Assembly (NCBI GenBank): GCA_003254885.1
Contig: QANT01000952.1
Location: 62,001 to 126,000 of the forward strand
Length of the DNA: 64,000 bases
DNA from: Purshia tridentata
Lineage: Eukaryota > Streptophyta > Magnoliopsida > Rosales > Rosaceae
Direction: 5' to 3'
The notes under the pieces were generated by a model. The model saw nothing but the letters and a program-made list of their open reading frames with translations, searched no databases and was not told where the DNA came from. The position numbers and the translations under genes are program-made. Positions 1 through 17,273 of this stretch are shown here, piece by piece (the first letter of the stretch is position 1; each line of letters starts with the position of its first letter).

Positions 1-251
1 GCCAATGAAAACAAAAACTTTCTAAGATTATATAATGCTTAACAAAAACTAAAGCGCCAATGAAAAAAAGAATTGACAGATAGAAAATTATGATGATTAA
101 AGCTATAGCAGAGATGAAGGAACCATTACAATGATTCAAACAACAGACTTTGAGGAATGCAGCAACAGAGAATACATAACCATAAATCATTGAGTCATAG
201 TGATACACTTATACTACAATTAAATTCAGTTCAATATTCATGATCATGGAC

Positions 252-4362
<4,111 letters not shown>

Positions 4363-5959
4363 GTGAGAGTGAGTCCCGAAAATGGCAATGCCAAAAGACC
4401 CACCACACACCTCTTGACTTATAATTTTTTTGGGGTTTTAGCCTTTGTGACTAAAGTTTGTGTTGTTGTTGTTGGTGGTGGGGCAATTGACAACAGTACT
4501 ACACAGTAGTAACCTGATCACTAGTGGGACAATCAGAGCATCCACTTTGCATAATTTATAGTGGTGGATTGTAAGATACATGCATCATGCATGATTTGTT
4601 TGTCCTTCAGCTGAGAGCCTCAGAAAGAGATTGAGGTAAATGTGATGGGTCTACTGACTAAAGTAGAGGTCATGGTAAACAGGGAAAGCATATCCAAAAT
4701 GGTTGGGTACTGAACATTTCACATTTGGGATTGGACCAAAGAGCTTGGTGAGGTCACTCCCTTAACTACTATTAATGTTGAATTCTTTGACCCCAAAAAA
4801 AATGTTTGATTCTCCAACTTGATTGTCTTGTCTCGCGTGTGGCCACTCAAGTCGTTGCTTATATGGTACATTTTTGTGTAAGTGGCTTGCAGGAAATGTG
4901 ATGATGAGATGGGCGTATAGTACACCCCCTAAGCTGAAGTTTAAGTATAGTTTGCATAATGGATTGTTAGGCGATGTCAATTCTATCCCATTCCGGGATA
5001 TAATAATTTAACATTTTCATTTCATTATTCAATGGAACTTTTATTTTCACAAAAAAATACTCACTATCATTGTTCTGGATTTTAAAAATAAAAACTCTAT
5101 ATTAAAGATATTATTTAAAAAGTCGAACAAATTTTAATTTTTTATTACTTGCACAAATTAAATATTGGAATGAAAATACTATTTAATGGTTTTACATTTT
5201 GTTAACTTGTAAGGCCGAACGACATCTCATATTGTCTCATAAGAAGTGCTTCAGCGGTTTGATATGGATTTTTAGTTAAATTTGATGTACTGAAAATGCA
5301 CATATAGAGAGATAATTTAGCCTTACAGGTTGGCAAAAATGTAAGATCAGCAATTATTAAGTTATTAATTAATGTATAATTAGACAGTAAAAGAATGCAA
5401 TAGTGAGTTATAAGTATCAAAACGTTAAATACTAAATTAAAAAAATTAAAACTACACATAAGGACAAATATAAAGTGCACACCAAATGAAGTATGGGAGT
5501 TCATAGTCTTGATTTTCACATCAACCTAATTAAAGTTTTTTTTTTTTTTTCGGCCAAAACCTAATTAAAGTTTAACGCACCAGCAATACAAGACACATTG
5601 TTAGTTATCTAAACCATTTAAATCTTAACTAACATGAAAAAGTTTATTTGTTTTTATCTGGATTACTTTAAAAACTAATTTATTCACAACTGGTAAGAAA
5701 CTGTCATATATTAGTTGCCCATGACTCCATGAGTCATCATTGGTAATGAAATTTTGTTTTTTTTGGGGTCAATTTAATGAAAAGTCGTCGTATGTGGTTT
5801 TAAAATAGAGGGCGTCTTCGTCAGTTTAAAGAACTCCCCTGACACGGTGTCGTTTGCTACTCCGAGAACGCACATAACTAACATAATAAGCTGCGGACTA
5901 GCAACTACCTACTACCAAGTAGTACCAAAACCGCTGCTAAACCTTCACTGCAGAGAGAG
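4363..5959. other. Intergenic region between subtilase and COX15 relic
   Basis: Head-to-head intergenic space, AT-rich. A TATAA-type box lies around 4415-4420, about 55 bp upstream of the subtilase ATG on the minus strand. I see no gene, RNA gene or clear repeat in the rest; short open frames around 4719-5011 and 5202-5519 are AT-rich and lack family motifs. Confidence 0.5.
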
Positions 5960-8611
5960 ATGTTTCGGAGCCAAGTGGTAGCGTTGTTTGTGAAGAACAA
6001 TGCCAAGGCTCTGTACAATCTGAGGGGAACGTCGCCGTCTAGGGTTTTGAACGAGGTGTCCGTTAGATTAGTCTCTGCGGGCGTCACAAGGAAATGCTTG
6101 GATGGCTTTCGATCTTTTTATAAGGTTCCTTTCTCTCTTACTTTTTGTTTTTATTAGGAAATTAAATGTGAAGAATTTAAATTTGGTGCTTTCAGATTTT
6201 TTATGGTGAATTTGGAAAGTGGGATTAGGAAAGTTTCGGAATTGGGACAAGCTTTGCAGTCCATTTCAGCTGTAGAATTTTTATTAATGAATGCATGCAT
6301 AGAATGTAGAAAAAACAAATTTTTGCAATTTAACTTCATGCAAACATCCGAACACACACTTTGTTAGGATGGAATGTTTGTGAACATGATAATAAAAAGG
6401 AAATTCTTATGCCGTTTTCAGGGTAACTATGTACCACATATAAGGAATATGTACACTGTGGCTTCTGTAGGAATTGAAAACGAGGAGGGATTGAAGCTTC
6501 TTGTAAATGGAGGACCTCGTGCTCAGAAAGCGGTTGGAATTTGGCTTTTTGGCTCTGCTGCATGGGTGTTTAGTATGGTTATACTTGGTGGCAGTACACG
6601 ATTAACACGATCTGGTCTTTCAATGACCGACTGGAAATTTACTGGGGGGCTCCCTTCTCTCTCAGATGAGGACTGCTTGGTTGAGTTTGAGAAGTACAAG
6701 CAATCCCCTGAATATAAGCGGTAAGTGCAAAATCCAAATAGCACTGAGCATTTTTGCAGCAGTAATTTTAGTTTGCATTTTAGGCCTTTTGTAGATCGTA
6801 GTGCTACATTAAACTTGTCTTGTCTCTAAACTTGAAATTACATTAAAAGCCTTCCAGAAAAATGGCTTAAGTTTGCTTACACATGCAATCCCTTGATAGT
6901 TGGCAGAAAAGCAGAAAATATGTGCTTTGAAGGACTATTTTAGTGATAATAATTTTAATGTTCATGTATCTATGTAGCCTTTTCTATTATGTTAGACATT
7001 TGTAGGGTTATTGATGTTACTATGTTGGTTTTTATGGGAATTGAAGTTTTTTTGAACCTTCATGATGTTACCTGGTTTTTGATCTCTTGCAGTGTAAATA
7101 GAGGGATGAGTATTGAAGATTTCAAATTTTGTCTATTGGATGGAATATGTACATCGCATGTGGGGAAGGGCACTGGGTATTATGTTTGCTTTGCCATTCT
7201 CATATTTTCTTCGTAAGGGGTATATTACCTTACAACTTGGACTGAGACTCACTACTCTTTTTGGCCTCGGTGCTGGGCAGAGTCTAATTGGCTGGTGGAT
7301 GGTTAAAAGTGGTTTAGAGGTTAGATATCATTTCCTTTTGTGCTTGTTTGGATTGAAATTTATCAAAAGTTTTATGAGTGATTGAAATAATTTCGTTTCC
7401 CACAGGAGCCAGCATCTGAATATGGCTCAGCCCAGAGTAAGCCCATACCGTCTTGCAGCGCATCTTACTTCAGCCTTTGCTATATACTGTGGCCTTTTGT
7501 GGACTGGTCCTTCTGTTGTCATGCCTGAACGACGTGCTGAATCAGTAGCTTGGGTTCGTGGGGCAGCAAAAGTGAAGAGACTTGCTCTTCCTGTAAGCTT
7601 ACTTGTCGGAATTACTGCTATCTCAGGAGCATTTGTTGCAGGAAATGATGCTGTATGTAATTCACGATTTGTTTCTTGCCTTTTACAATGAACTAAATGG
7701 ATGATATATATGTGATTTTGCTGACTGATTTATTATAAATATGCTTATATATGTGGATTTTCAGGGGCATGCTTATAATACTTTTCCAAAGATGGGGGAC
7801 ACATGGATCCTCGAGGATATGACATGAAGCCATCAATCTGGAACTTCTTTGAGAATACATCTACTGTGCAGGTATCTTCACTGACCAAAGATTATATTCT
7901 AGCGTTTAGAATCTTAACATTGCTATATGTTAGCACTAAGGTTGCTTTTATTATAATAAGAAAAGTTAAAATATTATAATAAAAAGAAGTGAACAATTAG
8001 GAAGAGGTATTATTTCAAGTTTCTCCTTCGCTAACAAAACTGTTGAATTCAGTAATTTTCAAATCATTACCTTTGGCTTTGGGCACATAATTTAGCCTCC
8101 GAGCTTATATTGTCTTTAAGTGACCATGCTTTCTAAAATTATTGAATTCCTATGTCTTAAACTGTATTGGCTTCTTGAGGATGAAAGGTATCTATATTCG
8201 CATTTCATGATTCATAACTTCATATCTATATTTTCCTGTTTGTAGCTTGACCATCGGATCCTTGCAACTGTAACTTTATTTTCAATTGGCGCTTTGATTG
8301 GAGCTACCGTCGGCACGGCTGGCCTTCAGGTATAAATGCTTTCCAATTTCCATTCATTTTTTGTCTTCTTATATTTAGAAACATGGTTTCCCTTTGCGAT
8401 TAATTTAATTAGTATGATCAAGTTGATTTAAACTTAAGTTTCTCTATATAATTACTATGTGTTAATGGTACAGGTCACACTGGGGATATCTACACTTCTG
8501 TCATATGTGGCTGTTGAGCTTGGCACGGCACATCAAGCTGGGGCTTTGACTCTCTTGAGGCCATCACCATCCCTTGTTAAATCTCTACCTCAAGTTGCAA
8601 AGACAATCTAG
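5960..8611 (+). pseudogene. COX15: COX15 (heme A synthase) pseudogene, 7 exons
   Basis: Copy of the mitochondrial inner-membrane enzyme that turns heme O into heme A for cytochrome c oxidase. Exons: 5960-6124, 6422-6720, 7093-7319, 7406-7652, 7765-7871, 8246-8329, 8474-8611, all with good GT-AG borders. The four histidine motifs of the family are still seen: HRMWGRA, AAHLTSAF, LDHR and AHQAG. The frame is broken at least three times: an extra base in a T run near 7130 (exon 3), an extra G near 7425 (exon 4) and a short deletion near 7818 (exon 5). Two larger in-frame losses compared with what I recall of plant COX15 remove about 15 residues in exon 6 (between FSIGAL and LIGATV) and about 11 in exon 7 (after GALTLL). 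Single-base breaks could be sequencing error, but the larger losses argue for a decayed duplicate. A working COX15 should exist elsewhere in the genome. Confidence 0.85.
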
Positions 8612-9719
8612 ATGACTTTGTGGTACAATTTTGTAACAAGGATTGGGCATTTTAAGCTGGGAGTTAGTTTTGCAAATGTGGAGAAATGTGTACTTGGGGA
8701 TTAATATCCAATTGTAATCGAGTGGCCACCAATTCCTCATTGTTAAATATAATGAAATATTTGTCCATTGATGTTTTCTAGTATTCCTCATTCTAATATT
8801 TATTGGATCTTGAATTGGTATGGTTTATGTGATTACTATTGCAACCAGTATGGTTCATGTTTGACCTGTATCTCAATGAGCATTACTGAGAAGAAGATAG
8901 AGAAATCCAATGTCTCAGGTGCTTGAGATACAAGCTAGCTATTAATATCTGCAGTAGGACTTGTCAAAGTTTTGGTACCTACTAACTATTAGTCTAGCGG
9001 TAGTTCTTTTCCCAGTATTAAAAAAAGTTTAGAAGTTTGATTTCTTTCCCCCATATTAAAGTCTTGGTCATTCATTTGTTTTTTTGGTTAGAAAGTCTTA
9101 GTCAATTAGAAAATAATAAATATGTTTGAGGTCCTAATTATTTATTTATGTGTTTTTACAATTTTACTCTTTTGTTTTTTTATCACCTAGGAAACTCTCT
9201 CATAGATTCCTAAGTTTGAAAACTTGCCTAAATAAAATCTTACTTATCTCTAACTAGTTATATGTGGACCTACAGCGTAATAGGCATTGAATGTTGATAA
9301 TCACGACAATATTTTGTACCCAACTTGGGTAAATTAATGAAATTTTTAATATATTTCTAATTTGTCATGATATACTTAACAACAATATTATATTTATTAT
9401 ATTTTTATACTATAATTTTATATTATTTTACATGGTAAAATTCACATAATATTCATACATTAAACACTAAAAAATAAAAAATAAAAATCTTATCCAGTAT
9501 AATAATGAGAGAATTTAGGAAAAAAATAATCATTACTAAAAGATAATTAAAATAAAAAAAAAATTCAAAAGCTATAAAGGATAGATTTGAAAAAAATATA
9601 ATAAAATAGACAGAATACATTACAAAAAGAGATGGAATGTAACAGAGAAAAAATGAGTGCGAAAATCACCTCTTTTGTAGCTATTTATATATATATATAA
9701 AGTTTATCGACATAACTCA
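8612..9719. other. Intergenic, AT-rich, with a dispersed repeat at about 9360-9510
   Basis: No gene seen. The segment around 9360-9510 (ATATTTTTATACTATAATTT followed by a run of CACTAAAAAATAAAAA-type sequence) recurs with divergence at about 18360-18500 and 41650-41760, so it is a dispersed repeat, probably a MITE. Confidence 0.45.
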
Positions 9720-11120
9720 GTCAAGGAGTTAAATTTCGGTTATGTGGAAATTTTCAATGGAAGCTTCGATGGAAATTTCGAGAAAATTTCGATTTCGCTA
9801 GGGTTTTGAGATAAATGACGGAAATTACTATTAAAATAAGGAAATTTTGAATGAAACTTTACTATATGTTTATTTAACATATAATATACTATATTGATAA
9901 AAAAAATATTGAAGAAACCAAATTTTATAATAGGTTTCATGTGTTAAAGTGATTATAATGCGCGCTGGAGACAAATACAGTTAAATAAAATTAGTTTAAT
10001 TAGTAATTGAAATTAGTATATTATTTATATTTTATATTTTTTAGGATAAGATATAAAATATTAGAGATTTAGGCCTTTTAGGGTATGTTTAAATACTTTT
10101 TGATATAGAAATCTATAAGGGTTTAAGGTTTAAAAATAACAAAACGAAACTCCAAAACCAAAAACCAAACGAAATCTAAAAAATAAAGACCAAATAAAAC
10201 CCAAATCTAAAGAACTAAACAAAATCCCGAACTATTTTTTTTTCAATTGTCTAAATATCTTAAACGGTCAAATCCCAATCAATTCTAAATTTTTTTCTTT
10301 TCTTTCATTCCTTTTTTTTCCCTTCCTTTTTTCCTTCCTTCTTTTTTTTTTTCCTTCCTTCTTTTTTTCCTTCCTTTTTTTTTTTCCTTCCTTTTTTTTT
10401 TTTCTTTCCTTCCTTTCTTTCTCTACATTTCCTGCTGCCCGTGAGCCCAGCCCACTTTCCCCTTTTTTTTCTTTTTTTCTTCTTTCCTCTCTCTCTCTCC
10501 TCCCTGCCAGCCCACTTTCACCTTTTTTTCTTTTTTTCTTTTTTTCTCTCTCTCTCCTCCCTGCCCGTGAGTCCTTTCCCCTTCCTTCTTTTTTTCTTTT
10601 TTTCCTTCCTCCCTCACAGCAGCAGCACCTCCATTTCCGGCCACCATGCCGGCCATTTCCGGTCAACCCAAGGCCACCAGCGGGACCCCCAAGCGCCGGC
10701 CATCTTCTCACACCCTTCCTCCACGCCGGCCAGCCACCACAAGCATCGGAAATTGCGAAATAAAAGTCAGCCACCGCCGGATTCTTTCGCCGATTCTGGC
10801 CACCTCCGAGCTCCGATCACCCTTTTTTTTGTGGGTTTTCCTTCCCTCAGCGTAGGCTTTCATTCCCCTAAGGTCTGAGGTGCCAATTTTGTGAAATTGT
10901 AATTTTGATTTTTAGGGTTTGAGTTTGATTTCGAAAATTTTGGAAAATTTCGGGTATTTTGGCGAAATTTTGGAAATTTTGCCGAAATTTTCGAAATCTA
11001 CTCGAAATTTTTATGGTATGGCTCTAAAATTTCGACCCCCTCAAAAACAAAAATTTCGGCGAAATTTTCGAAATTTACTCAGTAAAATTTCTTCAAAATT
11101 CAACCAAAACGTATTAAATT
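9720..11120. repeat. Composite repeat rich in GAAATTTCG-type motifs
   Basis: Two blocks (about 9735-9800 and 10920-11100) are packed with short self-complementary motifs such as GAAATTTCG and CGAAATTTTCG. They flank a pyrimidine-rich tract and a GC-rich patch (10620-10810) with repeated CCGGCCA. The symmetrical layout suggests a non-autonomous element with subterminal repeats. I cannot define terminal repeats or a target duplication, so the class is unknown. Long minus-strand open frames here are low-complexity artefacts. Confidence 0.4.
10290..10620. repeat. Pyrimidine-rich low-complexity tract
   Basis: About 330 bp made almost only of T and C (TTTTTCCTTCC and CTCTCT units) on the plus strand. 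Two near copies of a CCCAGCCCACTTTC unit lie at about 10445 and 10507. No coding potential. Confidence 0.8.
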
Positions 11121-11169
11121 GGGATGACAAATATGGGAAAACACATGTTGGACTGTGTTCTAAATATTA

Positions 11170-11660
11170 AAAATAGTGTAGCTATATTCGTAATTTTATC
11201 TGTGTAAATACGTGTCCTCTGTTCGTACGCTTCCTCAATTGCAGAGTTCGATGATTCTGACATTTATCCATAGTTGAATTAATTATAAAAAAAGTAATTG
11301 GTGTAGTCGGTAGGCACACACATGAGTTGTTGAGAGAGTCTCCTAACATGTCGGTGCTTGGCCGAAGAGAACAAATTTAGATGGAAAAGTCTTGGGAACG
11401 AGAAGACCCATATAGTCAATACGAAGTTTGCCAAGTCAGTTGAGTCTCAGATTTAGTTTTATAAGGGGATTTCCTGCATCATCATTTGCAGATTTGCATT
11501 ACAATTCTTACCAGATCCAGTTTCTGCTACTGGGTCTTCCTTTTGTCCAAATTAATTAATGCCTCCTAGCTAGTTTGACATCTTTATGTAGATATATACT
11601 GGTGTAAGCTTCCAAGAATCTCTCTCTCTCTCTCTCTCTCTGTGGCGAGGTAAGTTTCTT
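11170..11660 (+). promoter_or_regulatory. Orphan CNGC promoter/5' region without its gene
   Basis: This block matches the upstream region of the CNGC 5' half gene at 29910-30400 over several hundred bases. Shared stretches include TCTTGGGAACGAGAAGA-like sequence near 11390, the TTTTGTCCAAATTAAT stretch near 11545 and the (CT)n tract before the leader at 11618-11640. No CNGC exon 1 follows before the next promoter-like block at about 12780. It is therefore a leftover of a lost cluster member, or a distal duplicate of a promoter. Confidence 0.6.
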
Positions 11661-13140
11661 TAGCTTCAGTTTGATCAGTGTGCTCTAATGAGACAGCATT
11701 TTATTTAGTTAAATTATTCAAGATATTTTAATTAGTTAAAATATCTTGAAATAAGTATTAATTTGCTCATAGTTTGCTCATTTTCTGTAATATTTTAATT
11801 ATTCAAGATATTAAAATACTATTGTTTTATGAACAAATTTAGCGAGTATAACATTATTCAATTATTAATGGTCAGTGTAGGCGCATGACTTGTCGACGAA
11901 GTCGCCTCTTGTATGCAGTATCAAAGAGTTGCGGTATATATAGTAATAAACTAAAGGTTTTTGTTTAAATTTTTTCATTCTGGCCAGGAGTTATAAACTA
12001 TAGGTTAAATTGCACGATATATTAGTGCCATAATGCATTTTAAAAGACTTTGTGATAGACCATACTCCTAGCCAGCCATAGCCAGTACTGTACACAAGCT
12101 CAATTGACTGCAAGCCCACTTGGCCCATATGCTTCTCTTGTTTAAATAATTCGTTTCTTTTCTAATACTTTCATTACTTTCTATGTTGAGTATTACGTGT
12201 CCCTCTACAAGGAATTATATTATTTTCCTTAATTTCTTGTATACTAGCCTTTGGTAATTTAATTTTTATTGTATTTTGGTTTAAATTTTATAACTCATTA
12301 TTTTTTTAAAATTTTATGGTAGTGGGGTGATTTTTTAAATTATTAAATTTTATTTTAATGATTGTATTTTATAATTATGTTGTCATTTATTATGTTGTTT
12401 GACTGTTTGTTAAAAAAAAGGTAATTTAGACTGTCTCATTTTTTGTGAAGTTTGTAACACTAAACATTTTTCCTAAAATTATAATATTAAAAATTAAAAA
12501 TATAAAAATCATCACAAAAGTCCTGCAATTGCAGTTGATAATGAAGTTTTGATCTTTTTCTCTACAATTACTGTTAAATTTCTTTTCTTTATTGTCTGCT
12601 ACTTATTTACCATGCACTCTGAGTTTGGGGATGAGTGGGGACGAGAGAGGATCCCATATGGTCATTATAAACTCTTTTGTTTTTTGATCACTCCAGCAAC
12701 TCCGGATCATCATAGATATATTGTTAATTAAGTTCAAACAACTTGCCTTAAGGAAACCTTAACTTATCTCTACTCAGTATATAAAATGTGGACGCATGTG
12801 AAAGTCAATAATGAGCAATCTTTTGTTGACAAAAAATAAAAATAAAAACAATGAGCAAAGTTGGTACCAAACTTGAAAGTCAGCTTTGTCTCAGATTTAA
12901 TCAGTTTCTAAGGGGATTTTCTGCATCCAGCTTCATTTACAAGCTCTTTGCTCCACCTTGTCTATATATCAAAGTCGTTGAGACATGTATTGAGGAATCA
13001 CTTCGCTCTCTCTCTCTCTCTCTCTCTCTCCAAATTGCAGGAGTTTTGTGGTTTTTTAAGAGGCTCATTGGGTCCATTATTATTAGTTCGGAGCTATAGG
13101 GTGTATATATTGTATCATAAAATACAATTGGGTTATATGC
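11661..13140 (+). other. AT-rich spacer and probable promoter/leader of the intact CNGC gene
   Basis: 11661-12780 is AT-rich with no gene seen. From about 12850 to 13140 the sequence again resembles the 5' regions of the other CNGC copies: a stretch with TCTCAGATTTAATCAG, a (CT)n tract at about 13005-13031, then AAGAGGCTCATTGG before the ATG at 13141. The repeated layout marks this as promoter and 5' leader. Confidence 0.5.
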
Positions 13141-16100
13141 ATGGCTAACCCTGAACCACAGGCATCTTTCGATATGGAGAACCAGGAAGAGAAAGCTTCA
13201 AGGTATACTATATATTTTCTTTCTAGTCTTGATTTAAAACGATCCGAAATAAGCACCAACTATTATTTCAACTTCTCATATTCCAACCGGTGTGAGAGTG
13301 TTCTATTTCTTACATCTGGACCCACTATATGTCTCAATTATATTCAAAAAAAAGAAAAACTTCAGTTGCTATATATAATTAAAAATTGGAAAAACAGTTG
13401 GTGTCTCTGGGTATTACTTGTGGCCATATAAGTACTAATTACACCGGATCGAGCTTCCAATTGTTCCTTTATAATATTTCTTGTATCTGATGGGTGCAAT
13501 TAATTTGTATGTTTGTTTTCTTTTTCAGAATTAATGTAGACCGTCGGAGATATGCAACTACGATAACATCAACAATGAAGCTGCAGTCCCAAAAAACAAG
13601 AATATCAACATTAATGAATGAATTTTGGACAGCAAAAAGAGAAACATGGAATATAATATTTGCAATATCATGTGTGTTTTCTGTCTCATTCGATCCTTTA
13701 TTCTTTTACATTCCCACTATCAATGAGGGTAATAAGTGCATCAGGTTGGATATGAAGTTGAAGACAACTGCTCTTGTTATACGATCAGTCACAGATTTCA
13801 ATTATATAATGGACATTGTTTCGCAAATTTGTACTAGACGTAAACCTAAGACATTTGAGGTCTCAAAATCAAGAAAGGGTGTTTGGGAAAAAGCTAAGAC
13901 GATATCTTGGTCATATATTCTGATTAACGTTTTAGCTGTTCTTCCCTTTCCACAGGTAAGAGATCTGCGTAGCTTTCTGGAGTATAGTGACTTGTTTTCC
14001 TAAAGTTTTTGTTAATTTGTTTTTATTTTTATTTTTGTATATTGGAAGGAAATGAATATTTGGCTTAATTATCATAATCTCTTTGTTTGTTAACATGTAA
14101 GGATCGTTCGGCATGCCATGTTAGTATAGGAATTCCACTTGATAAAAGATCAAATTAATAAGATATTTGAGGCCGCAAATTATTACTAGTCTTCATGTTT
14201 TAGACTAAAGTGATATTTAGAAGAAAAAAAATGCATGAAAATTACAGGTCAATATCTTTAACCATAGACTGGCTTAAATTACTGTAATGTGTGCAGGTAG
14301 TTATCTTCTTGTTCTTTTCAAATATGAAGAGCTCGAGATCTTTGAATACATGGAAGATTTTGAGCTCTCTAGCTATGTTGCAATATGTGCCACGAGTTCT
14401 TCGCACCTACCTCTCATTGAACAAACTTCACTTAAAGATTGGTGTATGGGTTCAAGTCGCATTCAGTATTTGTCCGATCATTCTTGCTAGTCATGTAAGT
14501 TTATGATTATTCTTATCTTTGTGTAATTGAACTTGTTTAATTTTAAAAATTAATTACATGGTTGGAGTTTGTTTATTTTTTGGATGTGCAAAATGTGCTA
14601 GCGTTTGATTTTTCTACTTGGACTGCATTTGAAAATTTGAAGTAATTAACCAATAAATTTGAATCTGATTTAAGGACCACATCTAAATTTCTTTCTCTTT
14701 CATATATTTTTAAGAATTTTTCTGAAACTTATTTAACTGATTTGTTCTCTAGGTATTCGGAAGTATTTGGTACTTTTTGGCTATTCAACGACAAACTAAT
14801 TGTTGGAAATTTGCATGCCGAAGTGAAAATGAATGTGGATCAAGAACTTTTGACTGCAATGACTATAGTTTCACAAATATCACACTTCTAAATGTTTCAT
14901 GTCCTATAGATCCACCAAATGCTACAGTTTTCAATTTTGGTATATATCTTAATGCCCTTAATTTGGGGTCAACAAAATTTTCTGAGAAGTTCTTGTACTG
15001 TTTGTGGTGGGGCCTCCAAAATTTAAGGTATGCACATAATTCTTTCTTGCTGAAAAAACAAACACACATACCTCGTTTTGTTGCATGTGCATTATATTAA
15101 GTTACAGATCGAAATTACAAAAAATGACCTTTATGCTGGACCCTAATTTTAATAAATTAAAGTATCACATCATTCAGGGAAACAAATGTGACCAAAAATA
15201 GTGTGTGTATATATATAGTAGTTATTAGACACAAAGTACAGTATACATAATTGAACCAAAAATCCCCAATTAAGGAGTCCCTCACAAGATTTACACGCCA
15301 GAGTTTGAATGAATCTGATTATCAAACATCTGAATGAGTCTAGATTTCAAGAGTCTACAAATAATATTCCTAACACATTCCACATTGTGCTTAAACCAAA
15401 AAAAAAAATATTCCTAACAGTACTCATTAATTTCTTGTTTGAGCACATTGAGTTTATAAAGTCATATATTGCATCTTACATGTTGCTTGGCAGTTCTCTT
15501 GGTCAAAACCTCCAGACGAGTACGAATGCATCGGAAAACATCTTTGCGGTTTTAACTTTTTTGTCTGGCATGCTACTATTTGTATTTTATGTCAACGAAA
15601 TTATGCAGGTTCGTGTTGATCGAACGAGTACTCCTTTTTTCTTTTGGTGCTAATTAAGTACTCTCATAGGCTCATATAGCATCCCATGCATATCTAATTT
15701 AATTAATGTTCTGAACCAACTTAATTATTGTGGATTAGATACGGAATCGATGGGAAACTGAAAGATCTAAGAAGCATAAACAGATGATGAGAATCAAAAA
15801 TCTAGAGGTTCAGATGTGGTTATCTAAAAATGGCCTCCCTACGAATTTAACCAACGTGATAATGCCATGCATAGAACAAGAACTTAGAGAAAACAAAGAT
15901 GTCGATGTCAAGGATAGTATCCTCTCTATTCTTCCCTCAAAAATTGCACACAATATCAAGAGTTCGATCTGCTTGGCCAGACTAAAGAAAGTAAGTTCCA
16001 TTTTCCATCAACAAGTAGACTTAATTTACTAGATGGAGTAATGCTATATATACTACATCTACATACAAATTACATTGTTGATAATTTCTCTAATAAAAGT

Positions 16101-17273
16101 GAATCCTATATGAAGATGTCAGTAAAAGTTGTCCAAAAAGAATTATTCTTATAAAAAGACATTTCTTCACAATAAATTATCATCCGAATATTATTTATAA
16201 AACTATATATATACCCTGGCCTAAACTATTACTCGTGTCTCACTTTACTCTCCCAACTTAATTTATTGTCTTATTTTGCTTAATTTTCAAATTTTAATTT
16301 GTGTCACTTTTCCGGTAGTTTTCCCCAATCCGTCAACATACTCTAATAATTTTTCCGTCTTCCATGCTTATGTGGCTTATAAATGGCAAATTTTAGAGGA
16401 GTATTTTTCTTAGCACAAGCTTGATATCACAATTTTGGAAGGATACTATTTCCGTCTGTCATTACTAAATTGGTTTTGTTCACACTTGTGCTGACAAAGT
16501 AATCCCTCCAAAATTTGCCATATATAACCTATGTCAGCATGGGAAACTAAAAATTTATCAGAGTTGACAGATATGCGCAAAGGGACACATGATTTGGGGG
16601 CAAAGTGAGACGAGTGATAGTTTAGGGAGCTTTAATATATATAATAACCCTAATAACAATGATGATGTTCCTTATTGGGATATATACTTGTCCTCTCTAC
16701 TTTCTAAAATTATGTATCTAATTGTAGGTGCAAGTGCTTCAAACTGTGGATGATCAACATGTGTTGGAAGCAATCTGCAAACTACTACAGCCAATGATCT
16801 ATACTGATCAGGACAACTACATTATCAAAGCCGGGGAACCACTTGATAAAATGCTCTTTGTCTTGCAAGGTGCTGTAAGGACTTCCATACCAGCAGACTC
16901 GACTATTCATGCGCCTGGAAGCCAAACTGATCTGAAGATAGGTGATTTGTATGGAGAAGAACTTCTAGTTTGGGCATCAAAATTTACCTTCTCTTCTGAC
17001 TTACCCATCTCGACCCGGAACGTTAAGGCCTTCGAAAAAGCCGAAGTCTTTGTTCTCAAGGCCAGCGATTTGGAGAATGTATTCTCCAAATTCTGGTGGC
17101 AATTCAGCCGCAAGTCCAAGATCTCCCACCCAGCGGATTCTAATCAGTTGGAACACCAGTTCGATAATTTTGCCAGTGATTCCATTCTAGCAGCATTACG
17201 CCGCCGCCGTAATGTTAAAAGCGAACTTGCTACTCAACCAAGGGCTGGAGGAAACGAAAGTGTTCCTAATTGA
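13141..17273 (+). CDS. Cyclic nucleotide-gated ion channel (CNGC, group I-like), intact
   Basis: Plasma-membrane type cation channel subunit gated by cyclic nucleotides and calmodulin. Exons: 13141-13202, 13529-13955, 14297-14494, 14753-15027, 15494-15608, 15739-15990, 16728-17273. They total 1875 nt in one open frame, 624 residues, slightly short for plant CNGCs (often 650-750). S1 begins after WNIIFAISCVFSVSFDPLFF. The S5-pore region reads WWGLQNL then SSLGQNLQTS across the exon 4/5 junction. S6 precedes IMQIRNRWE. The cyclic nucleotide-binding domain fills exon 7 (about residues 445-580) with GDLYGEELLVWA, the family's phosphate-binding region. The N-terminus is very short and the C-terminus basic (ALRRRRNVK) where an IQ-type site is usual. 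It is the only unbroken member of the local cluster. (CT)n leader sequence precedes the ATG. Ion selectivity cannot be judged from sequence alone. Confidence 0.88.
16219..16628. mobile_element. Fold-back MITE in CNGC intron 6
   Basis: About 410 bp with long imperfect inverted ends: CCTAAACTATTACTCGTG on the left, and CCCTAAACTATCACTCGTC read inverted from the right. The complementarity continues inward (CACTTT..., GGCAAATTTT). The ends meet near the centre, typical of a fold-back MITE. It enlarges the intron but leaves both splice sites intact. Confidence 0.65.

Noticed and set aside
5202-5519. Minus-strand hydrophobic open frame of 105 codons
   Set aside because: Very AT-rich, no start context, no splice partners and no recognised motif; hydrophobic runs arise easily from T-rich sequence.
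10268-10774. Long minus-strand open frame of 168 codons rich in Lys, Glu and Arg
   Set aside because: It is the shadow of a pure TC tract; composition is low-complexity throughout and no family motif is present.
10620-11110. GC-rich CCGGCCA patch and flanking sequence, considered as part of a retroelement end
   Set aside because: No paired end, target duplication or coding remnant is visible within the window, so the class is left open.
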